A stretch of DNA of 64,000 nucleotides, taken from the NCBI GenBank assembly GCA_903911085.1, contig CAIWCC010000039.1:39849-103848 (forward strand), written 5' to 3'. Shown one piece after another: positions 41,885 to 49,815 of this stretch. Positions within the stretch are counted from its first letter, which is position 1. Each line of letters starts with the position of its first letter. Below the pieces are notes generated by a model, which saw nothing but the letters and a program-made list of their open reading frames with translations, ran no database searches and was not told where the DNA came from. This DNA comes from an uncultured Bacteroidales bacterium. GTDB taxonomy: Bacteria > Bacteroidota > Bacteroidia > Bacteroidales > Paludibacteraceae. Position numbers and translations under genes: made by a program.

Positions 41885-44452
41885 ATGAAAAAGCTAATTA
41901 CAACTTGCGTTTTTCTAATGCTTATTACAGGCATTTTTTCACAAACTACATTTACGGTGGATGGTATTAAATACTCTACAACCTCTGCCATTACCGTAGC
42001 AGTTACGAGTGGAGGAACATACACCGGTAGTATCACGATACCTTCCTCGGTGGTTTATTTGGGAGCTACATTTAATGTTACTTCGATTCAAAATTTTGCA
42101 TTTTACAGTCGCACAGGGTTAACTTCTATTATTATTCCAAACTCAGTTACGTCAATAGGACAGTGGGCATTTTACAATACTGCATGGTACAATAATCAGC
42201 CCGATGGATTGGTCTATGCTGGAAAAGTAGCATACGCATACAAAGGCACAATGCCTGCTAAAACGTCTATTATACTAAATGCTGGTACTATTGGAATTGC
42301 TTATGAAGCATTCTACAATTGTACTGTTTTAACTTCTATTACCATTCCAAACTCTGTTACTTCGATTGGAAATAGATCGTTTTCTGGCTGTACTGGTTTA
42401 ACTTCCATTACTATACCAAGCTCAGTTACTTCGATTGGAAATGGATCGTTTTCTGGCTGTACTGGTTTAACTTCCATTACTATACCAAGCTCAGTTACTT
42501 CGATTGGAAATGGAACGTTTTCTGGTTGCACTGGCTTAACTTCTATTTCCATACCAAACTCTGTTCCTTCGATAGGATATCAGGCATTTTTAGGTACTCC
42601 GTGGTTTGATAATCAACCTAATGGATTGGTTTATGCCGGAAAAGTAGCATACGCATACAAAGGCATAATGCCTGCCAGTACATCCATTATACTCAATGAA
42701 GGTACTACTGAAATTTCTGATTATGCATTTTCTGGCTGTACTGGTTTAGGTTCCATCACTTTTTCAAACTCAGTTACTTCAATTGGAAATGGATCGTTTT
42801 CTGGCTGTACTGGTTTAACTTCCATTAATATACCAAACTCTGTTACTTCGATAGGAGGTTGGGCATTTGGTAATACAGGTTGGTTCAATAGTAAGCCCGA
42901 TGGCGTAGTTTACATTAACAAAATAGCATATGCATATAAAGCAGATTATGGTCCTATGCCTGCTAATACATCTATCACACTAAATGAAGGAACTATTGGT
43001 ATAGCTGGATTTGCATTTGACGGATTATCAAATCTAACTTCCATTACTATACCAAGTTCTGTAACTTGGATAAGCAGTGGTGCTTTTTACAAGTGTACAG
43101 GATTAAACACTATTTATGCTAATGCAATTACTCCTATCAATTTAAGCAGTAATCCAGATCTATTTTATGATATTCCTAAAACCAACACAATACTATATGT
43201 CCCTGAGAACTCAATAGTGGCTTACCAAGCTGACGCTGTGTGGAAAAATTTCACGTATATTGTTATAGCTTCTAAATCAGTACAAACTTCAACAGCTGGT
43301 GGCCTATCTACTATTTTAACTACAAATGAAAAAGCGACTCTTAATAATCTTACTATTACGGGAATCATCGATGCTCGAGATTTTAAAACAATGAGAGATG
43401 AAATGCCAAAATTAATTTCTGTTGATTTAAGTCAAGCAACGGTTGTAGCTTATTCCGGTACTGGAGGTACTTATGGGGGAGGTTCTACAACAACTTATCC
43501 TGCTAATGCAATTCCTCAAAATTCTTTTCAAAAAAAATCCGGTTTAACCTCTGTATTACTTCCTACTACGGTAACTGCTATTGGAGAAGGTGCTTTTGCT
43601 AATTGTTCTGCTTTGACTTCCATAGCCATACCCTCGTCGGTGAAAGTTATCGGAAATACAGCTTATTCTGGTTGTTCTGGTTTGAAATCGGCATCTATAC
43701 CATCATCGGTAATATCTATCGGAAACTTTGCTTTTTCAGGTTGTTCAGGTTTGACATCGGTATCCATACCTTCATCGCTAATATCTATTGGAAGTTCTGC
43801 ATTTTCTGGTTGTTCTGGTTTGGCATCGGTATCTATACCATCATCGGTTATATCTATTGAAAGTTTAACCTTTTCTGGTTGTAAAAGCATGACATCATTA
43901 TCCATTCCAAGTTCAGTTACTTCGATAGGTAGCGAGGCATTTTCAGGTTGTTCTGCCTTGACATCGGTATCCATTCCTTCGTCAGTAACTGCAATTGGGG
44001 GAAGTGCTTTTTATAATTGTTCTGGTTTAAAAACAATATATGCTTATAACCCTGTTCCCGTTAATTTGGGTGCTTCTACAAATGTGTTTTATAATGTAAA
44101 TAAATCTACTTGCTCCTTGTATGTGCCAGCAAGTTCACAAATTATTTATTGGGTGGCAAATCAATGGAAAGATTTTCAGAATATCATTGAAGGCCAGCTT
44201 CCAAGTGCAGTATTAATTCCGAAAAATGAGTTAATCAAAGTATATCCAAACCCAGTAAGAGATTATGTTGAAATAAAAGGATTGGAAAGCAATGCGAATG
44301 TAAGTATTTATAACCTTCAAGGTCAAAACCTACTCAATCGTACCATTATCCCCAACGAAACTATTTCAGTAAGCTCGTTGCCAAGCGGTTTGTATATTGT
44401 AAGAGTGAATAGTCGTGATGGGGCGTTTGAAACTAAGTTTTTAAAAGAGTAA
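41885..44452 (+). CDS. BspA-like leucine-rich-repeat surface protein 2 with T9SS domain
   Basis: An 855-residue paralogue of the preceding protein: signal peptide (MKKLITTCVFLMLITGIFSQ), BspA-type 23-residue leucine-rich repeats, one copy of the DARDFKTMRD module, and an intact T9SS type A sorting domain with the canonical KVYPNPVRDYVEIKG entry. At 42362-42568 three 69-bp units are almost identical, showing recent repeat gain. Function would be surface adhesion or ligand binding; the partner is unknown. It has its own copy of the leader element, so it may be expressed separately. Confidence 0.88.
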   Translation: MKKLITTCVFLMLITGIFSQTTFTVDGIKYSTTSAITVAVTSGGTYTGSITIPSSVVYLGATFNVTSIQNFAFYSRTGLTSIIIPNSVTSIGQWAFYNTAWYNNQPDGLVYAGKVAYAYKGTMPAKTSIILNAGTIGIAYEAFYNCTVLTSITIPNSVTSIGNRSFSGCTGLTSITIPSSVTSIGNGSFSGCTGLTSITIPSSVTSIGNGTFSGCTGLTSISIPNSVPSIGYQAFLGTPWFDNQPNGLVYAGKVAYAYKGIMPASTSIILNEGTTEISDYAFSGCTGLGSITFSNSVTSIGNGSFSGCTGLTSINIPNSVTSIGGWAFGNTGWFNSKPDGVVYINKIAYAYKADYGPMPANTSITLNEGTIGIAGFAFDGLSNLTSITIPSSVTWISSGAFYKCTGLNTIYANAITPINLSSNPDLFYDIPKTNTILYVPENSIVAYQADAVWKNFTYIVIASKSVQTSTAGGLSTILTTNEKATLNNLTITGIIDARDFKTMRDEMPKLISVDLSQATVVAYSGTGGTYGGGSTTTYPANAIPQNSFQKKSGLTSVLLPTTVTAIGEGAFANCSALTSIAIPSSVKVIGNTAYSGCSGLKSASIPSSVISIGNFAFSGCSGLTSVSIPSSLISIGSSAFSGCSGLASVSIPSSVISIESLTFSGCKSMTSLSIPSSVTSIGSEAFSGCSALTSVSIPSSVTAIGGSAFYNCSGLKTIYAYNPVPVNLGASTNVFYNVNKSTCSLYVPASSQIIYWVANQWKDFQNIIEGQLPSAVLIPKNELIKVYPNPVRDYVEIKGLESNANVSIYNLQGQNLLNRTIIPNETISVSSLPSGLYIVRVNSRDGAFETKFLKE
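42362..42568 (+). repeat. Three near-identical 69-bp tandem units
   Basis: Units begin at 42362, 42431 and 42500 with TCGATTGGAAAT and each encode one 23-residue leucine-rich repeat. They differ by only a few bases, unlike the other repeats in the gene. Confidence 0.85.
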
Positions 44453-44574
44453 TATAATCTGAGGAGAAGAGCATGGCTTAGAGTCGTGCTCTGGTCAGTC
44501 TGTTATGAAAGACAAATTGTTGGTTGAGAACAATTTGACTGACAAGTAAAAGCAGATTGTAAAGTTTAATATTC

Positions 44575-44612
44575 AAATGGAGTTTGTCTTTTAAAAGATA
44601 AACTCCATTTTT
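44575..44612 (+). terminator. Terminator after BspA-like gene 2
   Basis: Long stem AAATGGAGTTT/AAACTCCATTT with inner TCTT/AAGA pairs, followed by T residues. Confidence 0.8.
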
Positions 44613-44715
44613 CAATTTACAGAATTATAATTTAATCTACATTAATTGAGTGATTTTGATATTACTGCACATCTACGAAAATGAACCATTTTTTTTGCAA
44701 ACTTGAATTGTTCAA

Positions 44716-44772
44716 TTTAATGATAACGTAATATCTCTTTAATCTCATTGATTTATAGCAGTTGTAATTTTG
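44716..44772 (+). promoter_or_regulatory. Weak phosphate-box-like array before the 84-residue gene
   Basis: TTTAATG (44716), CGTAATA (44727), TTTAATC (44738), TGATTTA (44749) at 11-bp steps, 9 bp before an exact -7 box TAATTTTG (44765-44772). 21 of 28 positions match TGTAA[TC][AG]. In AT-rich DNA this is suggestive only. Confidence 0.35.
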
Positions 44773-44796
44773 TTGTGCTTAAAAACGTTTAAACAA

Positions 44797-45051
44797 ATGG
44801 AATATACAACCTACAATAAAAAGAATTTTTTACTTCCCGATAGTCATAGAAGCATGTCTTGTTATCATGCAAAGGTGATGGAAGATGGTATAATGAAGTT
44901 GACGATTCACGATTGTAAGCATTCTATCCAATTTAAAAATAACATGAATGACCAGTTAGAAGTTATTGAGGCAATAGAAAAACTCAACAATCTTGCAGAT
45001 GGAATACTTAAACTTAAAGAATATATTCAAAACACCTTTGAATCAAAGTAG
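44797..45051 (+). CDS. Conserved-looking 84-residue protein of unknown function
   Basis: I choose the ATG at 44797 (MEYTTYNKKNFLLPD) because the upstream extension starts at TTG and overlaps the predicted -7 box. The protein has no signal peptide or membrane helix, contains CYHAKVMEDGIMKLTIHDC in the first half and a helix-rich second half (EVIEAIEKLNNLADGILKLKEYIQ). I do not recognise a family. It is 42 bp upstream of the HD-domain gene on the same strand and probably cotranscribed. Confidence 0.65.
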   Translation: MEYTTYNKKNFLLPDSHRSMSCYHAKVMEDGIMKLTIHDCKHSIQFKNNMNDQLEVIEAIEKLNNLADGILKLKEYIQNTFESK

Positions 45052-45093
45052 ATTATCTGTTGTGTATTTAACAAAATATTTAATAACAAAACA

Positions 45094-45627
45094 ATGAATA
45101 GATTAGAATTGATTAGAGCTGAAGTTGATGAAATTTTGTTAAGTCAACCAAATGTGAAAGAACGTAGAGATGGATATGTGCATTTATATGGTGTAGCTCA
45201 AAATTGTACATTACTAGCACTTAAAAGAGGTTTGGATGTTGAGTTGTGTGCCATTATTGGGATGTTACACGATATTTTTACTTATAAGTATCAGTACGTT
45301 AAGAATCATGCTGTTCTTGGGATGGACGAAGCAGAGCAAATATTAGTTAAATTAGATGTCTTTAGTAAAAAAGAAATAAAGTTATTAATAACTGCTATCG
45401 GAAATCATTCAGACAAAAAAAACAAACATGATAAGTACAGCGAAATGATTAAAGATGCCGATGTTTTGCACAATTCATTTTACAGTAATACTCTTGAAAT
45501 AAAACATCATAAAAGGTTGAAGAAGATACTTTCCAAATTTGAATTAGAGTTGAAAATCAAGGCTGTAAAAAACTCAAATGATTCAAATATAAAATTGGAT
45601 AAGGTTGCAAAAAGGCCAAATAAATAA
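45094..45627 (+). CDS. HD-domain phosphohydrolase-like protein
   Basis: A 177-residue protein with HD superfamily metal residues: H30 (GYVHLYG), H59-D60 (GMLHDIF), a following NHSDKK segment and D in MIKDADVLHN. HD enzymes hydrolyse nucleotides or cyclic nucleotides; the substrate here is unknown. The C-terminus is basic and Asn-rich. It lacks signal peptide and is cytoplasmic. Adjacent to the 84-residue gene; the two may act together. Confidence 0.75.
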   Translation: MNRLELIRAEVDEILLSQPNVKERRDGYVHLYGVAQNCTLLALKRGLDVELCAIIGMLHDIFTYKYQYVKNHAVLGMDEAEQILVKLDVFSKKEIKLLITAIGNHSDKKNKHDKYSEMIKDADVLHNSFYSNTLEIKHHKRLKKILSKFELELKIKAVKNSNDSNIKLDKVAKRPNK

Positions 45628-45753
45628 TTACCTAAAAATAATTACCTTAAAAAATATGTTAATAAAAACAAGATAATGATGACTGTCTTGGAGTTCATAA
45701 TTGAACATTTTCTTGATTAGAATAAAGCTGGCTTGTGAAAGTCGGCTTTTTTA

Positions 45754-45815
45754 AGATTAATAACACCTCTAGTTGACAAGTGAAAGCGTTGACTACGCGT
45801 GTTATTTTTTTTGTA
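45754..45815 (+). repeat. 62-bp dispersed repeat, copy B (terminator-like)
   Basis: One base differs from copy A (C at 45798 for G at 36825), which breaks the innermost pair of the outer stem. A second hairpin with GCTT/AAGC-type arms and a T run at 45726-45752 directly precedes it. The rest of the 325-bp gap to 45952 holds the candidate Pho promoter of the next gene and no ORF. Confidence 0.85.
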
Positions 45816-45876
45816 AACAACTTTGATGACATTAATGCAAAGCAAATGAATGTATTGGAAGATTATAACCTCTAAT

Positions 45877-45933
45877 TTTAATACAATTGTAATTTAATTT
45901 CAATTTATATGTAATCTTAAAACTGTTTCTTTG
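45877..45933 (+). promoter_or_regulatory. Candidate Pho promoter of the secreted phosphodiesterase
   Basis: TTTAATA (45877), TGTAATT (45888), TTCAATT (45899), TGTAATC (45910), all 11 bp apart, then 9 bp to -7 box TTTCTTTG (45926-45933), the same -7 sequence as at the phosphate porin. 22 of 28 positions match TGTAA[TC][AG]. Confidence 0.6.
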
Positions 45934-45952
45934 TGTAGTAATAAAACAGTTA

Positions 45953-46891
45953 ATGAAAATGATGTTTAAACTATTTTTTATCAGTTTTTGTATGACACTA
46001 TTTACTTCGCAAGCATTTGCCGAAACGCCTTTTTCACCTATTTCAAGCAACCATCATGAGTTGAAAATTCTAAGCTGGAATATTTATATGTTACCCTATA
46101 TTAGTCTTTTCAACAACAATGGGGAACGCGCGAAAGTGATAGCTGATAAGCTAGAACATTCCGATTATCAGATCATTGTTTTTCAAGAAGCTTTCAGTAG
46201 CAAATGCCGGAATATCTTGGCAAAGGGTTTAATTAAAGAATATCCTTATCAGTATGGTCCAGCAAACAAAAATAATTTACCTTTCAAAACCAATAGTGGG
46301 TTGTGGGTGGTGAGTAAAATTCCATTAACTCAGTTGGGAGAAATTCAATTTAGTGTGTGCAAAGGTTTTGATGCAGTGGCACGAAAAGGGGCGGTGTTGT
46401 TCGATGGCTGTTATAATGGTTCGTGTTTTCAACTTTTGGCAACACACCTTCAGGCGGATAATTCGAGTAAATTGCGTTACAAGCAATGTGCAGAAATTAA
46501 GGAGCATTTGTTGAATCCCAACTTCCGACAAGATACTCCTCAGTTTATTTGTGGTGATTTTAATATTGATATGGATGATAGTTCTAATTATCAGCAAATG
46601 CTCAAGACCTTGGATGCTCAAAATGGTGAATTGAGTGGTGCTGTGAAAGTTACGTATGATGAGGTTAACAATAATTTGGCCAAAATTGTAAATGGAAAAC
46701 CTAGAATAATTGATTACGTATTGGTACGAAATGGCACTTTTATCCGTAATGTGGAGCGAAAAGTGCAAACATTTTTTTATAAAATTGGTGATTCGGAATC
46801 GCATTTATCAGACCATTACGCAATGGAATTTAATGTGAGTTTTATGCCTTCGTTCGATAACGCATCTGTTCAAATTGTTTCGGCAAGATAA
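45953..46891 (+). CDS. Secreted sphingomyelinase/phospholipase C-like phosphodiesterase
   Basis: Member of the endonuclease/exonuclease/phosphatase (DNase I-like) fold, in the branch of bacterial sphingomyelinases. Signal peptide ends near AFAET. Metal and catalytic residues are present: N43 (LSWNIYMLP), E79 (IIVFQEAF), H in LATHLQA, D202 and N204 (GDFNID), DYVLVRN, and S-D-H288 (LSDHYAMEF). It would cleave the phosphodiester of phospholipids or sphingolipids outside the cytoplasm, releasing a phosphorylated head group. Placed next to lipid genes and behind a candidate Pho promoter, phosphate scavenging is the likely role. Substrate is inference. Confidence 0.82.
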   Translation: MKMMFKLFFISFCMTLFTSQAFAETPFSPISSNHHELKILSWNIYMLPYISLFNNNGERAKVIADKLEHSDYQIIVFQEAFSSKCRNILAKGLIKEYPYQYGPANKNNLPFKTNSGLWVVSKIPLTQLGEIQFSVCKGFDAVARKGAVLFDGCYNGSCFQLLATHLQADNSSKLRYKQCAEIKEHLLNPNFRQDTPQFICGDFNIDMDDSSNYQQMLKTLDAQNGELSGAVKVTYDEVNNNLAKIVNGKPRIIDYVLVRNGTFIRNVERKVQTFFYKIGDSESHLSDHYAMEFNVSFMPSFDNASVQIVSAR

Positions 46892-46916
46892 TTTTATTAT
46901 AGATTCCATAAAAAAA

Positions 46917-46944
46917 AATCCAATTACAGATTTGTAATTGGATT
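46917..46944. terminator. Bidirectional terminator
   Basis: Perfect 12-bp stem AATCCAATTACA / TGTAATTGGATT with A run before and T run after, between the convergent phosphodiesterase and GT4 genes. Confidence 0.9.
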
Positions 46945-46971
46945 TTTTCACTTTCAATAAATACAAAACTT

Positions 46972-48003
46972 TTATCTCCACGAAGGATAAAAGTCTGCAA
47001 TTTGTTCGTTGAGGCGTTCGTATAAGTTTACAAATTTTTCTCTTATTCTATTCTTATCAAACTGATTGATAAGTTGTTTTGAGATAATCAACCCTTTTGC
47101 ATAAAATGTTTTATTGGTCATAAGTTGCTTTGTTAGTTCAATAAAATCATTCGATGTTTTGGCTTTCAAATATTTATAATCATACAATGATTTATATTCT
47201 TCTATGTCTCTATAAATGACAGGCATACCACAAGCAGCAGCTTCAATTGGTGCAAGTGGACAGTTTTCTTGGTACGAAGTGAAAAGCATCATGTCGGCAG
47301 CTGCGTATATCATCGGCATTTGGTACAATTCTAGCATTCCAGTAAATTGTATATTTTCAGGTGCTGTTTCAATACGTGCATCTATTCTCGAAATTCCCTC
47401 AGTCATAGCTTTAAATGGTCTTCCACCCGCCCAAACAAATTTTGCTTGTGGAATGGCTTCGGCTACATCCATAAAGTCTTCAACTCCTTTGCGCGCTTGT
47501 AATTGTCCCACGCCAAGCACCACAAATTCATTTTCAGAAAGTCCCAATAGTTCTCTTCCTTTTTTTCTGTTTTCGGGGGTTCGTTTCCACTTTTCGGTAT
47601 TAATTGGATTGAATATTCTAACTATTTCTGTTTTAGCACCAAGCTCTAAAATAGCATTTTCAACCATGGGCGAAATGGCAATACACACATCGGCATAACT
47701 GTACACTTGCTTGAAATACCACTTTACAAATGGCATAAAAAATGAGCTGAAAGGTAACGAACCTTTAATTGAATCGGGAATTACATGAACGGTATGAATC
47801 CGTCTTCCTTTGTAACCCAAACCCTTGAAAAAGTAATATGGGCCGTAAGTATGACTATGAAACACATCGCCATAACCATCATTATTTACTACAATGTCAA
47901 TATCGTTTTTCGATTTCAATAAATCAATATGGTCGATAAATGCTGTATGAACACCATTGCCCTTTACCATATATTGTGTTTCGGAAGCTACATGTATTTT
48001 CAT
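46972..48003 (-). CDS. GT4 glycosyltransferase, probably lipid glycosylating
   Basis: A 343-residue GT-B enzyme of family GT4: N-terminal acceptor domain with FHSHTYGPYYF and HTVHVIPDSIKGS, CIAISPMV, then GVGQLQARKGVEDFMDVA, FVWAGGRPF, and the nucleotide-sugar motif ENCPLAPIEAAACGMPV (E-x7-E). The GQLQARKG...FVWAGG pattern resembles diacylglycerol glucosyltransferases of the GT4 family. It overlaps functionally with DedA, 10 bp upstream in the same minus-strand unit. In this locus I infer that it attaches sugar to diacylglycerol produced by the PlcP-like enzyme; acceptor and sugar are not proven by sequence. Confidence 0.78.
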   Translation of the reverse strand: MKIHVASETQYMVKGNGVHTAFIDHIDLLKSKNDIDIVVNNDGYGDVFHSHTYGPYYFFKGLGYKGRRIHTVHVIPDSIKGSLPFSSFFMPFVKWYFKQVYSYADVCIAISPMVENAILELGAKTEIVRIFNPINTEKWKRTPENRKKGRELLGLSENEFVVLGVGQLQARKGVEDFMDVAEAIPQAKFVWAGGRPFKAMTEGISRIDARIETAPENIQFTGMLELYQMPMIYAAADMMLFTSYQENCPLAPIEAAACGMPVIYRDIEEYKSLYDYKYLKAKTSNDFIELTKQLMTNKTFYAKGLIISKQLINQFDKNRIREKFVNLYERLNEQIADFYPSWR

Positions 48004-48013
48004 GTTCTAATAA

Positions 48014-48643
48014 TTATGTTGTTTTATTTTGCTGTTGAAATATAGTTTTGTGAAGTTGTAATCCAATGAATATCAAAATTATAGTTCCAATAATTATCAT
48101 TAATGTTTTATCGAAGCTTATATCGGTTTTAGAAATCAAATTCCAATAAGGACCAATTAGAAATCCGCCGCCTACATAAAATAAAGTCCAAATAATGGAA
48201 GTAACTAGTGCAGTAATTAGGTATTTTTTAGGTGATATGCGAAGTAATCCACACAATACGGTGACGTATCCTTTTATAAATGGTGTAAGGCGACCAATAA
48301 AAATACTCGATTGTCCCGATACATTCAATTTTTGAGTGAGACGATCAATTTTTTGTTCCGAAATAGGTAACCATCTTGGTTTATTACGGAAAATGAATTG
48401 TCCAAAAAAGTAAAACACCACATATAATATTCCGCTCGACAATAGGTCTGCTGCTAAAACTAAAAGCAAAACCAGTGGTAGGTTTAAAATTCCGGTGAAT
48501 GAAAGGTAACCACAAAAAATAAGTAATAATTCGTTGGGGATAGGGCTTGGAACACCTACTTCTTGCAAAAAAACCAATAGAAATATTGCCAAATATCCAT
48601 ATTGAGATATATTGTAAAGTATTTCGTTTAACATAAATGTCAT
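48014..48643 (-). CDS. DedA-family membrane protein
   Basis: A 209-residue inner-membrane protein with four to five hydrophobic segments and the DedA motifs EVGVPSPIPNE (acidic residue in the re-entrant loop) and FIGRLTPFIKGYVTVLCGLLRI (usually F-x-G-R-x-x-P-x-x-R; here the second Arg is Lys). DedA proteins are involved in phospholipid or undecaprenyl-phosphate translocation. An ATG three codons in (48634) is an alternative start. It is first in the operon with the GT4 gene, behind a candidate Pho promoter. Confidence 0.88.
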   Translation of the reverse strand: MTFMLNEILYNISQYGYLAIFLLVFLQEVGVPSPIPNELLLIFCGYLSFTGILNLPLVLLLVLAADLLSSGILYVVFYFFGQFIFRNKPRWLPISEQKIDRLTQKLNVSGQSSIFIGRLTPFIKGYVTVLCGLLRISPKKYLITALVTSIIWTLFYVGGGFLIGPYWNLISKTDISFDKTLMIIIGTIILIFIGLQLHKTIFQQQNKTT

Positions 48644-48709
48644 TTGTTTCAGTGATTAAATGCAATTGATAACTTTGAACAGTTATTGCTATTTCTCACT
48701 ATTTTGATG

Positions 48710-48766
48710 CAAAAGTACTATTGACATGTTATAAGGTTATTTCATTTATCTTACAATTCTGTTTCA
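48710..48766 (-). promoter_or_regulatory. Candidate Pho promoter of dedA-GT4
   Basis: Minus strand: TGAAACA (48766-48760), TGTAAGA (48755-48749), TGAAATA (48744-48738), TATAACA (48733-48727), all 4 bp apart, then 9 bp to an exact -7 box TACTTTTG (48717-48710). Each repeat has 6 of 7 matches to TGTAA[TC][AG] (24 of 28). Confidence 0.68.
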
Positions 48767-48818
48767 AGCATAAAGTATTGTATTTTAGACATTGATACAA
48801 AATTTGTTTTATAATTCT

Positions 48819-48875
48819 TGTCATAGAATTTTAATTTCAATGTCTTAATGCTGCAATATTTTAGCCGTTACTTTG
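48819..48875 (+). promoter_or_regulatory. Candidate Pho promoter of plcP-GT28
   Basis: TGTCATA (48819), TTTAATT (48830), TGTCTTA (48841), TGCAATA (48852), 11 bp apart, then 9 bp to -7 box TTACTTTG (48868-48875). 22 of 28 positions match TGTAA[TC][AG]. TGTCATA also matches the enterobacterial PHO half-site. Back-to-back with the dedA array. Confidence 0.62.
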
Positions 48876-48891
48876 CATAAAAAATCAGCAA

Positions 48892-49737
48892 ATGAATACA
48901 CAAAAATTTTATCCAACAATTGTTATATCCGATGTTCACCTCGGAACTGAGCATTCAAAAACTACTCAACTAACAGATTTTCTCCGCACTGTAAACTGCA
49001 AAACACTAATTATGAATGGTGATATAATTGATGGTTGGCATCTGCAAAAAGGTGGTAAAGGAAAATGGAAAAAAGAGCATACAGAATTCTTCAAAGTGAT
49101 AATGAAAATGATGGAAAACCACAATACACAAATTATTTATGTACGTGGCAATCATGATGATTTTATCGACCATTTGGCGCCAATGTCATTTAGCAACCTG
49201 TCAATTGTGAACGAATATATGCACGTTAGTAATGGCAAACGTTATTATGTGGTACATGGCGATGTGTTCGATAGCGTTACGTCCAAAATGGTTTGGTTGG
49301 CTAAGTTGGGCGATATTGGTTACACTTTATTGCTTTGGATAAATAGAATTTATAATATTTATAGGACTAAAAATGGTATGGAATACTATTCACTTTCGCA
49401 GAAAATAAAACAAAAAGTGAAGTCAGCAGTATCATACATTTCCGATTACGAAAAAGAATTGGTGGCTTTGGCACGTGCCCGTCATGCCGACGGTATTATT
49501 TGCGGACATATACACCAACCAGACAACAGGCATTTAGATGGAATTCATTATTTGAATTCTGGCGACTGGGTGGAAACTATGTCGGCATTGTTGGAACATG
49601 AAGATGGAACTTGGGAGGTTTATATGCATCAAAACAATGTTATTAAACCCGAATCAAATGCTATTCAACAAAATGTATTTACACTATCTCCAAAATCAAA
49701 TGAAGATATGAAAGTGGCTTTTTCGCATTATTATTGA
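48892..49737 (+). CDS. plcP: PlcP-like metallophosphoesterase (phospholipase C for lipid remodelling)
   Basis: A 281-residue calcineurin-type enzyme without signal peptide. Metal motifs: D14-x-H16 (SDVHLG), GD 43-44 (GDIIDGWHL), GNHD 86-89, VHGD 121-124 and GHIH 205-208. LpxH-like enzymes share these, but the length and the pattern GKRYYVVHGDVFD, GYTLLLWINRIYN, EYYSLSQKIKQKVKSAV and YLNSGDWVETMSALLEH follow the PlcP family known from Sinorhizobium, which removes the head group of phospholipids to give diacylglycerol in phosphate starvation. Next to two glycosyltransferase genes, this fits plcP-agt-like loci. An LpxH role cannot be excluded by sequence alone. Confidence 0.78.
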   Translation: MNTQKFYPTIVISDVHLGTEHSKTTQLTDFLRTVNCKTLIMNGDIIDGWHLQKGGKGKWKKEHTEFFKVIMKMMENHNTQIIYVRGNHDDFIDHLAPMSFSNLSIVNEYMHVSNGKRYYVVHGDVFDSVTSKMVWLAKLGDIGYTLLLWINRIYNIYRTKNGMEYYSLSQKIKQKVKSAVSYISDYEKELVALARARHADGIICGHIHQPDNRHLDGIHYLNSGDWVETMSALLEHEDGTWEVYMHQNNVIKPESNAIQQNVFTLSPKSNEDMKVAFSHYY

Positions 49738-49815
49738 AGAATTAGAAGTTACGAGTTCCGAAATTAGAATTACAAAACAAGAGCCAATAATCAATTGTCA
49801 ATTATCAATTATCAC

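Larger units (their letters stand above)
44453..44796. other. Intergenic region with hairpins
   Basis: 344 bp. Contains GAGCATG/CGTGCTC (44469-44491), a perfect 9-bp hairpin CAAATTGTT/AACAATTTG (44513-44537), a strong terminator, and the weak phosphate-box candidate for the next gene. A GACAAGTaAAAGC string at 44541-44553 resembles the middle of the 62-bp repeat (GACAAGTGAAAGC). Confidence 0.55.

Noticed and set aside
42313..43974. Antisense and shifted frames in the BspA-like genes
   Set aside because: They mirror the leucine-rich repeats on the other strand or frame; the T9SS-tagged plus-strand frames explain the DNA.
48892..49737. LpxH as first choice for the metallophosphoesterase
   Set aside because: Length, C-terminal motifs and partnership with glycosyltransferase genes fit PlcP better; LpxH is kept as the alternative.
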